A model generated the notes under the pieces. It was not told where the DNA came from, ran no database searches, and was given only the letters and a program-made list of their open reading frames with translations. The translations under genes and the position numbers were made by a program. DNA of 64,000 nucleotides, taken from G963677085 sp963677085 (GTDB taxonomy: Bacteria > Planctomycetota > Planctomycetia > Pirellulales > Thermoguttaceae). How positions within the stretch are numbered: the first letter of the stretch is position 1; each line of letters starts with the position of its first letter. Below are positions 49,008-57,104 of this stretch, piece by piece. Location of the stretch: contig CAXXFH010000006.1 of the NCBI GenBank assembly GCA_963677085.2, positions 372,001-436,000 of the forward strand, written 5' to 3'.

Positions 49008-49388
49008 ATGAACCAAATGCATACCACAACCGCCCAGGAGCATCACGGCCCGAGCTACGCCCATGTGGTGTCGGTGCCCACGCTGGTTGCCGTGTTTGTC
49101 GTGCTTATCTCGCTCACCGGGTTGACGCTGTGGTGCCACGAACCGATGGTCCGCAACATCATTGGCGAAGCCGGCCTGGTGGTGGCCATGGTCATCGCCA
49201 CAGTAAAAGCGGTGCTCGTGGCGCTGTACTTCATGCACCTGCGGTACGACCGGCCGTTCAACGCCATCATCGTGACGGTAGCCTTGGGGTTCGTCTGTTT
49301 GTTCATTTCGCTGACCTTGCTCGACACGATTCAGTACCAGCCCGAGTTGGACAACTGGCCCGAGCAGATGAGCGCGCCGGTGAAGTAG
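49008..49388 (+). CDS. coxD: Cytochrome c oxidase subunit IV
   Basis: A 126-aa small subunit of prokaryotic type (caa3 subunit IV). It has three predicted membrane segments, with SLTGLTLWCHEPMVRNIIGEAGLVVAMVIATVKAVLVALYFMHLRYDRPFNAIIV characteristic of the family. AGAGG precedes ATG 49008. It is the last gene of the respiratory operon; a purine tandem (GGCGAGGGGCGAGAGACGAGG, 49404-49424) follows. Confidence 0.92.
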   Translation: MNQMHTTTAQEHHGPSYAHVVSVPTLVAVFVVLISLTGLTLWCHEPMVRNIIGEAGLVVAMVIATVKAVLVALYFMHLRYDRPFNAIIVTVALGFVCLFISLTLLDTIQYQPELDNWPEQMSAPVK

Positions 49389-49509
49389 CAGGAGAGGGGT
49401 TCGAGGCGAGGGGCGAGAGACGAGGAGGGCCGAAGGAACGGGATGGTGCGTCGTCGTGTAAAAGGGCGCGACGGTTGGTTGCGCCCGATACGGCGAGTTA
49501 TTGGGCGTG

Positions 49510-49986
49510 TCAACCGTGCCCTTTCTCCTGTCGATCGGCCGTAGCCAGGCGAATTGCGTCGAGATTTGGCGAGCACTCTCGTCGTACGGCCAGGTATTGA
49601 GCCGCCTGGTCGAAGTCCCAATTCTGCACCCAGTGCAGATAAGCGATGACCACGCTCGGCGACCGGCCGACACCCAAATTGCAGTGCACCAAGACCGTGT
49701 GGTCCTGGTCGAGCAGTTCCCGAAGAGTTTCCACGCAAGCAGGCAGATTGCGGCGAAGGTCGTCCGCGTCGAAATCGCGTACTGGGACGCGGCGGACTTC
49801 GAGTCCTCGACGCTGGTACTCGGCGGCAAGCGTCTGCCAATCGAGGTTCCAGTAGGCGAAGTCGTCTTCCGTCTGCACATTCAATACGGCAGTAACGCCG
49901 TACGTTGTCGCCAGGCGGTCCACATCATCCGCCGTCGCCGGGTAAGAACCGACCGCAAGATTCGGCAGCAGTGAGGAAACGTCCAT
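49510..49986 (-). CDS. Dual-specificity-type protein phosphatase
   Basis: A 158-aa cysteine phosphatase. The active-site loop HCNLGVGRSPS has Cys102 and Arg108 in the HCx5R arrangement, and Asp73 in RDFDADD is the candidate general acid. It has no signal peptide. It could act on phosphoproteins or phosphorylated metabolites. It is alone, convergent with coxD. Confidence 0.9.
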   Translation of the reverse strand: MDVSSLLPNLAVGSYPATADDVDRLATTYGVTAVLNVQTEDDFAYWNLDWQTLAAEYQRRGLEVRRVPVRDFDADDLRRNLPACVETLRELLDQDHTVLVHCNLGVGRSPSVVIAYLHWVQNWDFDQAAQYLAVRRECSPNLDAIRLATADRQEKGHG

Positions 49987-50277
49987 AGCACTTCAACGGC
50001 GGCTTTCACCACCAACCAAAATGGTGCTGCTGTACGCAAACGAGAACCGGCTGCCGCTGGACGCCAATCCTCGTGGTACGATTCAGAACAATCTACCGTA
50101 GTGGCGCAGGGCGAAGACTCTCGACTGTCGTTTGCCACGTTGACGCGAGGCTCCAATACGTTAGCATGAAACGCGCGCGATCGCCACATCTACGGATTCC
50201 CGAAGTGATTGCGGAGCGGAGTTTGTCGCTGTCTCAGGGGGCGCGACCCCTGGGCTTGTCTTTATGGAGAAGCCACG
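49987..50277. other. Gap between phosphatase and CBS-domain genes
   Basis: A 291-base divergent gap. Near 50235-50258 a CAGGGGGCGCGACCCCTGGGCTTG unit of the GGGGGCG/AGCCCCT repeat family lies just before the CBS gene's ribosome binding site GGAGA. I see no gene. Confidence 0.55.
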
Positions 50278-51045
50278 ATGCCGGTTAGTCACGAGTCGCA
50301 GCACCATATGAAGCGGGTTTTCACCGAGAGCTTCTCCGTGGCCGACATTGCCGAACCGCTGGTTTCCTTCGATGCTACGACTGGTAGCGAGCAGGTGAAG
50401 GCGTTGATGGCCGAGCGAGGTTACGATGTCGTGGGAGTGCGCCGTCAGGGGCGTGTTGCGGGCTTTCTGCGGCGCGAGGAACTGGAAGGCGGTTGCTGCG
50501 ACGATCATCTTCGTAAGTTCGGCGAGGCCCTGGTCTTGCCCGAGACGGCCTGTTTTCCCACGGTGGTCAACGCCCTGGTCGACGTGCCCCGGGTGTTTGT
50601 CACGACGTTTGGCGGCGTGGGCGGAATCGTCACCCGAAGCGACCTGCAAAAACCGCCCGTGCGAATGTGGCTCTTCGGCATGGTAACGATTGTCGAGATG
50701 GGCCTGATGGAGTTGATCGAGCAGCACTTGCCCGGCGACGTCTGGCGGCAGCATCTTTCCGACGGGCGGCTCGAAAAGGCCGAAGTGCTATTGTCGGAAC
50801 GCAAACGGCGCAATCAGGAACTCGATCTGCTCGATTGCCTGCAATTCGCCGACAAGTGGCAAATTGCCTTGCGAGATTCGCGAATCTTCGAGAAGGTGGG
50901 TTTCGAGTCGCGCAAGCGAGGTACGGAGACGGGCAAGCAACTCGAGTCGCTTCGCAATAACCTGGCCCACGCCCAAGACATTTCGGCCGACTGGGAAGTC
51001 ATTGTTAAATTGGTCGAGCACCTCGATCACATTCTGACGTTTTGA
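50278..51045 (+). CDS. CBS-domain protein
   Basis: A 255-aa soluble protein. The N-terminal part (about residues 8-130) resembles paired CBS domains, which bind adenosine nucleotides: VADIAEPLVSFDATTGSEQVKALMAERGYDVVGVRRQGRVAGFLRREEL and VTTFGGVGGIVTRSDLQKPPVRMWLFGMVTIVE. The C-terminal half (LLSERKRRNQELDLLDCLQFADKWQIALR to LRNNLAHAQDI) looks like an all-helical domain, with LRNNLAHAQDI reminiscent of HEPN-like RNxxxH motifs. I do not assign a function. Confidence 0.85.
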   Translation: MPVSHESQHHMKRVFTESFSVADIAEPLVSFDATTGSEQVKALMAERGYDVVGVRRQGRVAGFLRREELEGGCCDDHLRKFGEALVLPETACFPTVVNALVDVPRVFVTTFGGVGGIVTRSDLQKPPVRMWLFGMVTIVEMGLMELIEQHLPGDVWRQHLSDGRLEKAEVLLSERKRRNQELDLLDCLQFADKWQIALRDSRIFEKVGFESRKRGTETGKQLESLRNNLAHAQDISADWEVIVKLVEHLDHILTF

Positions 51046-51259
51046 GCGAAGTCGGCGCGGGTGTTGAACCGTCGAGGGGGGGGCCACGTGAGATCGTTCC
51101 GGCAAGAATCGTTCCCGCCAGGGACATTATGGCCATAGGCCGGCGATTCAACGCTGTGAAAAGAACCGATCAAAAACAGCGGGGATCGAAGTTCGCCGGC
51201 GGTGGTACCGGAGTCCTTCGATCCCCTGGGTGATCTGCTGTTGTTGGACGCGAAAAAAG

Positions 51260-52399
51260 TTACCGAACCAGCCAAACCGGCGAATAGACGAAATGGCTTG
51301 TGACCGAACCGGTATTGGGGATTCCGCCGTGGACGAGGATCGGGGCGGGCTGAACGATGACTCGCTTGCAGCTCATTTTGCCCGTGAGTTTCACCTCGAG
51401 AATACGAATGCCAACGAACTCGACAATCGAGTATTGCGCATTGTTGCCGGGCCCCACAACGCTATCGAACAAGGGGATGATGCGCGGCTCGCCAATGATC
51501 GATGTCAGTTCATCTTTCACGCCGGCGCTAATGCCCGTGTCGCCGTTGAGGTCCAGTTTGCCCGTGTCATCGAATTCGAGTTTCCCGCCGTGCTGGGCGA
51601 GGTCGGTCGGGCTGATTCCGTCGAGAATCTGTCTCGCGATGTCGGCCGTGCTGTTGTTGCTGCTGCCGATATCGACTGTTCCCCGGTTGCCCGGCGATCC
51701 GGTACCTTGCGGAAAAAGATTCACTTCAAGAATCCCATCCGCTCCCCGGATTGCCGTACCGTTTTCGGCGTCCCAGGTCCAATTGTCGCTACCGCAACCT
51801 GCCAGCAGGGCGTTCCAGGTGTCGACATCCAGCGCAAAGGGAAGAAGCTCGATATTGCCGCCGGAGGAAGGCGTCTGGAATCCACGGAAGTTTTTCAAGA
51901 GCACGGCCGTCGCTTCGGCCTGGGCCGAAGTGCGGTCGACCCCCAGGACGCGCGAGAAAAACAGCCGGACGTCGCCGTTTTGCTCGGCCGTTCGCCGTAT
52001 GCGAACGCGCACGGCGTTGGGGTTGGCAGACGAGTCGAAAACCATGGGCGACGTTGGGTCGGTGGGGTTCTCGATATGGCCGACCAGCACATCGTCTAAC
52101 GCCAAGTTGGCGCCGGTGCCCACGATCGGATTGTGGTTTGCGTAGGCCGCGGCCGTGAGCCGGCAGTTGGCTGCCATCTTGACCGGATCGCCCTGGCCTA
52201 GGGCCTCTTCCTCGTCGAGCAAGTCCCAAGCGGCCGCAATGGCCGACGCATCGGCGGCACGCTGTACTTCGGTGCGTACGACCTGCATATAACCCAGGTC
52301 GACGGCAAATGCCAAAAAGGCGATTAACATTACCATTAAACAGGCGGTGAGAGCGAGAATATTGCCTTTACGTTGGAGCTTGCGAGAGCGAGTCCTCAT
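51260..52399 (-). CDS. TadG-like pilus-assembly domain protein
   Basis: A 379-aa protein. The N-terminus RRKGNILALTACLMVMLIAFLAFAVDLGYMQVVRTEVQRAADASAIAAA is the Tad (TadE/TadG) domain, with one membrane segment and the characteristic QxAADAAALA motif (here VQRAADASAIAAA). The rest (about 100-379) is likely periplasmic, without a recognisable vWA domain. It is the second of two minus-strand genes. Confidence 0.88.
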   Translation of the reverse strand: MRTRSRKLQRKGNILALTACLMVMLIAFLAFAVDLGYMQVVRTEVQRAADASAIAAAWDLLDEEEALGQGDPVKMAANCRLTAAAYANHNPIVGTGANLALDDVLVGHIENPTDPTSPMVFDSSANPNAVRVRIRRTAEQNGDVRLFFSRVLGVDRTSAQAEATAVLLKNFRGFQTPSSGGNIELLPFALDVDTWNALLAGCGSDNWTWDAENGTAIRGADGILEVNLFPQGTGSPGNRGTVDIGSSNNSTADIARQILDGISPTDLAQHGGKLEFDDTGKLDLNGDTGISAGVKDELTSIIGEPRIIPLFDSVVGPGNNAQYSIVEFVGIRILEVKLTGKMSCKRVIVQPAPILVHGGIPNTGSVTSHFVYSPVWLVR

Positions 52400-52489
52400 G
52401 GCGAAAGTCCTTTGGGCAGGTGCGACTGACGGTTTTTCCGCATTCCACGGGCCAGTGATGGAGTGCCTCTTCCATGAGAGCGCGCCCCG

Positions 52490-53149
52490 TTACTGTTGTT
52501 GATGGACAACCCGTGGGGTGTTGTCTTCAAAGACCTCACCGGTGGAGGTGATCAAGCGTATTCTCCGCAACACGAGCGATTGCACCCGGTTGGCTGCGTA
52601 TCCTACGCCGGAGTTTTCGACGGAGACGCTCGGCGTGTAGCCATTGAGGTTCGTCAGCGTCGTATTCACGCTGGCCTTGAGATAGCCTTGTCCGCCAAAG
52701 GCGTTCCAGGTGGCCGAACTGCCGTTGACGATTTCGAAGGCTAACGTGCCCTCGCTGAGTTGCATCCGCTGAGTCCAGCGAACAGTCTCGCCAGGAATTG
52801 CCATTATCGCGCCATTGGGGAACTGGCGACAGCTTTCCGCCACGTCGTCGTTCCATATCTGCAATTGCAGTCCGCCGGGCACAAACTCGGGCAGACTCTG
52901 GTGGTTCAAGTCAAACGCTGCGTAGTAGGAATCGACGTTGCCTGTGGGTGAGATGACGCAGGTTACCTGGGGGGCATCGGTATCGGGGTCTGGTGGCCCC
53001 GCAACGAGTTCCCAGTCTTCCTCGACCAAGACAATCTGGGGATGGGCCATCACGGTGCTTGAGCAAGTAAGAACGGCGACAACGAGCACGACGCTCAGGC
53101 ACCAAGGGCTGGGCACCCATGCGCGCAGGGATTGTGCGCAGCAACACAT
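52490..53149 (-). CDS. Exported protein of unknown function next to TadG
   Basis: A 219-aa secreted protein I do not recognise. From ATG 53149 it has a signal peptide (WCLSVVLVVAVLTCSSTVMA) and GGAGG eight bases upstream. Mature residues are mainly beta-like and Asn/Ser-rich (FDLNHQSLPEFVPGGLQLQIWNDDV, QMQLSEGTLAFEIVN). A longer frame to 53398 lacks support. It is 90 bases before the TadG-like gene in the same direction and may be a pilus-associated or surface protein, which is only inferred from position. Confidence 0.75.
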   Translation of the reverse strand: MCCCAQSLRAWVPSPWCLSVVLVVAVLTCSSTVMAHPQIVLVEEDWELVAGPPDPDTDAPQVTCVISPTGNVDSYYAAFDLNHQSLPEFVPGGLQLQIWNDDVAESCRQFPNGAIMAIPGETVRWTQRMQLSEGTLAFEIVNGSSATWNAFGGQGYLKASVNTTLTNLNGYTPSVSVENSGVGYAANRVQSLVLRRIRLITSTGEVFEDNTPRVVHQQQ

Positions 53150-53590
53150 GTTGGAAACCTCCGCAACAGAGAAGAGAAGAAAGAGAAGACGGCGGCAGTA
53201 GTGCAACGGTGTGTTGCCAGGCCGTGGCAGCAGGGGCAGTACTGCCACGGCCCGACATCCACAAAGATCTCCAAACGGCAATTCCGTTGCCACACGGTTA
53301 AGAAGCCGTTCGATCGGCAAGTGGCCTATCGAAGTCTGGGCCACTCGTCGGGCGAGTTCGTGTCTCGGCTCGTTTGCCCGAGGTCGATTACTCCCCATTA
53401 AAAATTACGTCACGGATTCGGCTGCGCCAAACAAAAATCGCCTGCGGTTACGTGCAAGCCACGTAATTCACGTAGCCCCCGCTACGGTTGTCCGTAGTGT
53501 GTCGTGTGTGGAGCCCCCGAACGAGCGAGCAACCGTCTAACGCTCCAACTCATCTTCCCTCGTTCGCCCATTCCGCGTACCCTGGAACGC
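53150..53590. other. Divergent gap upstream of lnt
   Basis: A 441-base gap between the exported-protein gene and lnt. No recognised repeats, tRNA or terminator. The frame that precedes lnt has no family resemblance before ATG 53591. Confidence 0.55.
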
Positions 53591-55294
53591 ATGTCGGAAT
53601 CCGCCTACTGGTTTTTTCGCTGGTATCGCTCCACCTTCGGCTATGCACTGGCCGGGGCCGTGGTGCTTTGGGCTGCGCTGCCGCCGCTGGACTTTGGGGT
53701 ATTGGGATTCGTTGGGCCAGTTTGGTGGGTGTTGCTCATACGCCGCAAAGAACTTGCTGGCCGTCTGGCCAATGACAACGACACACGTGACAGTGGAGGT
53801 AAGAAATTTAGCGCGGTTTTTCGCCGAATTTCACGCCGGCCGTACCTGGGCTTGTGGACCGTGGGTTTTCTGTTTTGGCTGGCCGTGCTCCATTGGTTGC
53901 GGTTACCACATCCGGCCACGGCTATCGGTTGGGTGGCCCTCTCGTTCTATTTCGCGTTCTATCTACCGGTGTTCGTGGGGCTCGCCCGAGTGGCGGTCCA
54001 CCGGCTGCATGTTCCGGTGATCGTTGCCGCGCCGGTGGTTTGGGCCGGGTTGGAACTCGCTCGGGCGTGGCTGCTCACCGGCATGACCATGGCCAGTCTG
54101 GGCCATACACAGCACGCTTGGATCACTTTCATCCAGGTGGCCGATCTGGCGGGAGCGATCGGTGTGGGCTTTGTGGTGATGTTCGTCGCCGCCTGTATCG
54201 CGCGAATGCTGCCGGTCGACGACCAACGCTGGACTTTCTGGCCGCTGCTGGCGGCCGTGGCCCTGTTGGCTGTCACACTGGCCTACGGCACGTGGCGCAC
54301 CTCGGGCGACCACACCGAGCCGGGGCTGCGCGTGGCCCTAATCCAAGGTTCGATCGACAGCAAGCTGAAATCGGAGCCCGGCTCGCGCGACCGTGTTCAC
54401 CAGCAATACATTGGACTAACGGAAGAGGCCCTGCGGCTTGGGCGAGAGTCGGGCCGGCCAGTCGATCTGATCGTTTGGCCGGAGACCATGTGGCGCGACC
54501 CTTGGTATACCTTCGACGCCGACGCCCACAAGCCCGACGTCTACAAGGACTGGACTCAACAGCAGTTCCTTACGGCGTTGAAGTATCAGGCGCCCGAGTC
54601 GCATCGCGAGCTTAGCGAGTTGGTTCGTCGTTGGGGTGTTCCGGCAATCATCGGTGTCGACCGGCAGCACTTCGGCCGCGACCGGATGCGGTTCTACAAC
54701 ACGGCGGCCCTGTTTTCGGCTGACGGGCAGATCGTTGACCACTATGGCAAGCGGCACTTGGTGATGTTCGGCGAGTACGTTCCCTTTGCCCAATATGTGC
54801 CGGCGATCCAACGGCTCACGCCGTTGCCGATCAGCCTCGACGCCGGCGAGCACCCGGCGACATTTGCGGTCGGCCGCCTGCGGTTTGCTCCGAATATCTG
54901 CTTCGAGAGCGTGTTGTCGCGAGTGATCCGCGGTCAGGTCAACGACTTGCGAGCCAAGGATCAAGAACCCGACGTGTTGGTCAACCTGACCAACGACGGC
55001 TGGTTTTGGGGCTCCAGCGAACTGGATCTGCACTTGGCGTGCGGTGTGTTTCGGGCGGTGGAGTGCCGCAAGCCGCTGCTGGTGGCTGCCAACACGGGCT
55101 TTTCGGCCTGGATCGACGGCGATGGCCGGGTTGTTGCCCGAGGCCCCCGTCGCGATACGGGGGTGGTGCTAGCCGACGTCGAGCGCGACGATCGGCGAAG
55201 CTGGTATCTGCGCTACGGCGATCTGCCGGCCGGGCTGTGTTTGCTTGCCTGTGGGGTCTTTGCCGCGGTGGGCTTGAGGAAAGCTGAAGGCTGA
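53591..55294 (+). CDS. lnt: Apolipoprotein N-acyltransferase
   Basis: Lnt (567 aa) adds the third acyl chain to lipoproteins in the inner membrane. Six to eight N-terminal membrane segments are followed by a nitrilase-like domain. The catalytic triad is visible: Glu in VWPETMWRDP, Lys in YGKRHLVMFGEYVPF, Cys in APNICFESVLS. The start ATG 53591 gives MSESAYWFFRWYRSTFGYALAG. It is slightly longer than E. coli Lnt (512 aa), with an insertion between membrane segments 1 and 2 (RRKELAGRLANDNDTRDSGG). Confidence 0.95.
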   Translation: MSESAYWFFRWYRSTFGYALAGAVVLWAALPPLDFGVLGFVGPVWWVLLIRRKELAGRLANDNDTRDSGGKKFSAVFRRISRRPYLGLWTVGFLFWLAVLHWLRLPHPATAIGWVALSFYFAFYLPVFVGLARVAVHRLHVPVIVAAPVVWAGLELARAWLLTGMTMASLGHTQHAWITFIQVADLAGAIGVGFVVMFVAACIARMLPVDDQRWTFWPLLAAVALLAVTLAYGTWRTSGDHTEPGLRVALIQGSIDSKLKSEPGSRDRVHQQYIGLTEEALRLGRESGRPVDLIVWPETMWRDPWYTFDADAHKPDVYKDWTQQQFLTALKYQAPESHRELSELVRRWGVPAIIGVDRQHFGRDRMRFYNTAALFSADGQIVDHYGKRHLVMFGEYVPFAQYVPAIQRLTPLPISLDAGEHPATFAVGRLRFAPNICFESVLSRVIRGQVNDLRAKDQEPDVLVNLTNDGWFWGSSELDLHLACGVFRAVECRKPLLVAANTGFSAWIDGDGRVVARGPRRDTGVVLADVERDDRRSWYLRYGDLPAGLCLLACGVFAAVGLRKAEG

Positions 55295-55461
55295 GGGTGA
55301 AGGGGGGCTGAGGACGGGAGAGGCGAATTGCAGGGCCGATGACGCCTGCTTGGCCCGATAGGGGAGGCCGTGTGGAAGCTTGCTGCGCAAGAACCCTACT
55401 TTTGGGTTAATTGCGCCATGACCCCGTTTTTCCTAACTCCCCTGGATTGAAGGCATTCTGA

Positions 55462-55491
55462 TTGACATGAGAATTTAGGGGAAGTTATACT
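55462..55491 (+). promoter_or_regulatory. Strong sigma-70-type promoter of the mre operon
   Basis: A perfect TTGACA (55462-55467) and TATACT (55486-55491) are separated by 18 bases. Predicted start about 55498, coinciding with the first leader hairpin. Confidence 0.7.
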
Positions 55492-55612
55492 ACTAGGACG
55501 AGCTTTGCGGGCTCGTCTGTGACCAGGGCTTTGTAACAGAGCCAGGTAGCCAGTGGAATCGGGTGTCTAGCAGATGCCCGAGTCGCGGGAAAGTTAGGAC
55601 GGCTCGAAAAAT

Positions 55613-55737
55613 ACTTACCGTTTTCAAGGCGGAACCTAAGGGCCGGTGCGAAGCACGGCCCGGCGAACCGGCAAGTTTTTTATCGGTCGATCCTTAGAAG
55701 TCTTTCAGGTTTCCCTGGGTGCCTTCGCATCAACTAG
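55613..55737 (+). promoter_or_regulatory. Structured leader motif B, copy 2 (mre operon leader)
   Basis: Aligned with 14057-14185. CTTACCG (55614-55620) pairs with CGGCAAG (55669-55675) with one A-C mismatch. Inside, GGGCC-G-GTGC-GAA-GCAC-GGCCC (55640-55661) is a nine-pair hairpin with one bulge. The shared tail blocks TCGGTCGATCCT and CATCAACTAG follow. It ends 139 bases before the first gene of the operon. Confidence 0.55.
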
Positions 55738-55876
55738 TTCGACAACTTCGATCATTTCGTTTCCAGGCGACCCCCAACTTAGCGCCACGGACCGTGCCGC
55801 ACGGACACGGTACACCGTATCGGAACAGAAACGCTGGGGCGGGCGCTGGTCGCACGTTGACAGGAGAGGTCTGCCA

Positions 55877-56740
55877 ATGAACCTCGTCGGCAAAATTCTT
55901 ACGGTCCTCATCTTTGTAATGAGCCTGATCTTCATGTCTTTCGCCGTGGCGGTGTACGCTACGCACGTCAACTGGAAAAAGGTGGTCGACAATGCCGATC
56001 CCTTGCCGGGCGAGAACAAGGGCCTTAACCAGCGGTTGCAGGACGAAAAGGCTCGCTACCAGGAGCTGAAAGACAAGTTCGATCGGCTTCAGGCCGATTA
56101 CGCTGCCGAGAAGGACGCCCAAGTCCAGGTTCGCGGCAAGCTGGAGGCCGAAAACGAAACCCTCAAGCACGACATGCGACTGCTCGAGGAAGAACAGGCC
56201 AAGCAGCAAGAGGCCGTTCGCGAGGCCACGGCTGCCATGAACGCAGCGCTGGACACGGCCGCCAAGCTTCGTGAGGAGACGATACGTCGCCGCGATGAGA
56301 TCCGTGAGGCCGAACACCAGCGCGACGCTCACTTCGACAATGTACAGAAGCTTACCGACGAACTGCACGCCGCGGTCAACAAGCGGGAAAGCCTCAAGAG
56401 AATCTCCGACCAACTGGCCGCCGATTTGGCCAAGGCCAAACGCGTGCTGCGGCACCACGACCTGACGGTCGAAACCAACATCGCGTCTACTCCGCCCCAG
56501 ATCGACGGGCTGGTGACGGCTGTCCAGTCGGGTGGATTGGTGGAAATCTCGCTGGGTAGCGACGACGGACTGATGGAAGGTCACGACCTGAATATGATCC
56601 GGCCTACGCCCAGTGGCAGCACCTACGTCGGTAAAATCCGGGTGATTCGCACGGCTGCCGACAAGTCCGTCTGCAAGGTCATTCCGGAGTTCCTCAAGAC
56701 GCAACCGCAGAGGGGTGATCGTGTCACTACCAAGCTCTAG
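55877..56740 (+). CDS. Membrane-anchored coiled-coil protein of the mre operon
   Basis: A 287-aa protein of unknown function. One N-terminal membrane segment (about 5-28, KILTVLIFVMSLIFMSFAVAVYA) is followed by a predicted long coiled coil (about 45-200, many heptad-like Glu/Lys/Leu/Gln) and a small C-terminal domain (about 215-287, GLVEISLGSDDGLMEGHDLNMIRP with GKIRVIRTAADKSVCKVI, a beta fold). The architecture, a membrane anchor plus coiled coil plus small beta domain, resembles MreC but it is not that protein. ATG 55877 has AGGAGAGG upstream. It overlaps the next gene by 20 bases. Confidence 0.85.
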   Translation: MNLVGKILTVLIFVMSLIFMSFAVAVYATHVNWKKVVDNADPLPGENKGLNQRLQDEKARYQELKDKFDRLQADYAAEKDAQVQVRGKLEAENETLKHDMRLLEEEQAKQQEAVREATAAMNAALDTAAKLREETIRRRDEIREAEHQRDAHFDNVQKLTDELHAAVNKRESLKRISDQLAADLAKAKRVLRHHDLTVETNIASTPPQIDGLVTAVQSGGLVEISLGSDDGLMEGHDLNMIRPTPSGSTYVGKIRVIRTAADKSVCKVIPEFLKTQPQRGDRVTTKL

Positions 56741-57059
56741 TGAACAACCTCAGCAGCCACGCTACCGAAAGCCGCGGGCCGATATCTACACCCTGTTGTT
56801 GCTGCTAGCCCTATTGGCTCTGCTGTTGGGGATCCTCTGCCTGTACTTCGAAATGGATTTGTACAACTTCGAGTACGAGGGGGGACCGGTTCCCATGGCT
56901 GCCGTCAGTCAAACGGTCATCGCGAGCCCTGCCGTGGCAACGCAACTTGCCGGCCAAGGCGGGGTCGCTCAAGCAACCATGAGTCGGCTCTCCACGTTGA
57001 GTTCGGCCCACACGATTCCAACACGCCCAAGTGCGGGCGTTAATGCTCTCGTCGTTTAG
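56721..57059 (+). CDS. Small membrane protein of the mre operon
   Basis: A 112-aa protein with one strongly hydrophobic segment (about 23-43, IYTLLLLLALLALLLGILCLYFEMD). The remainder is small-residue-rich (Ala/Gln/Thr/Ser). I chose GTG 56721 because GAGGGG lies six bases upstream; GTG 56715 is too close to that site. Overlap with the coiled-coil gene implies coupling. Nothing more can be said on function; it probably works with the coiled-coil protein. Confidence 0.7.
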   Translation: MSLPSSSEQPQQPRYRKPRADIYTLLLLLALLALLLGILCLYFEMDLYNFEYEGGPVPMAAVSQTVIASPAVATQLAGQGGVAQATMSRLSTLSSAHTIPTRPSAGVNALVV

Positions 57060-57104
57060 CGGCGACTGAGACAAAACCCTTTATTCTTTCCAGCGCAGGC
57101 ACGG

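Larger units (their letters stand above)
55295..55876 (+). other. Promoter and structured 5' leader of the mre operon
   Basis: This 582-base gap begins with a purine tandem after lnt. It holds a strong promoter at 55462-55491 and then about 380 bases of leader. Three simple hairpins lie at 55498-55518 (GACGAGC/GCTCGTC), 55527-55543 (GGCTTTG-TAA-CAGAGCC) and 55560-55580 (CGGGTGTCT-AGC-AGATGCCCG, nine pairs with two wobbles). Motif B follows at 55613-55737. No coding sequence is convincing before ATG 55877. Confidence 0.6.
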
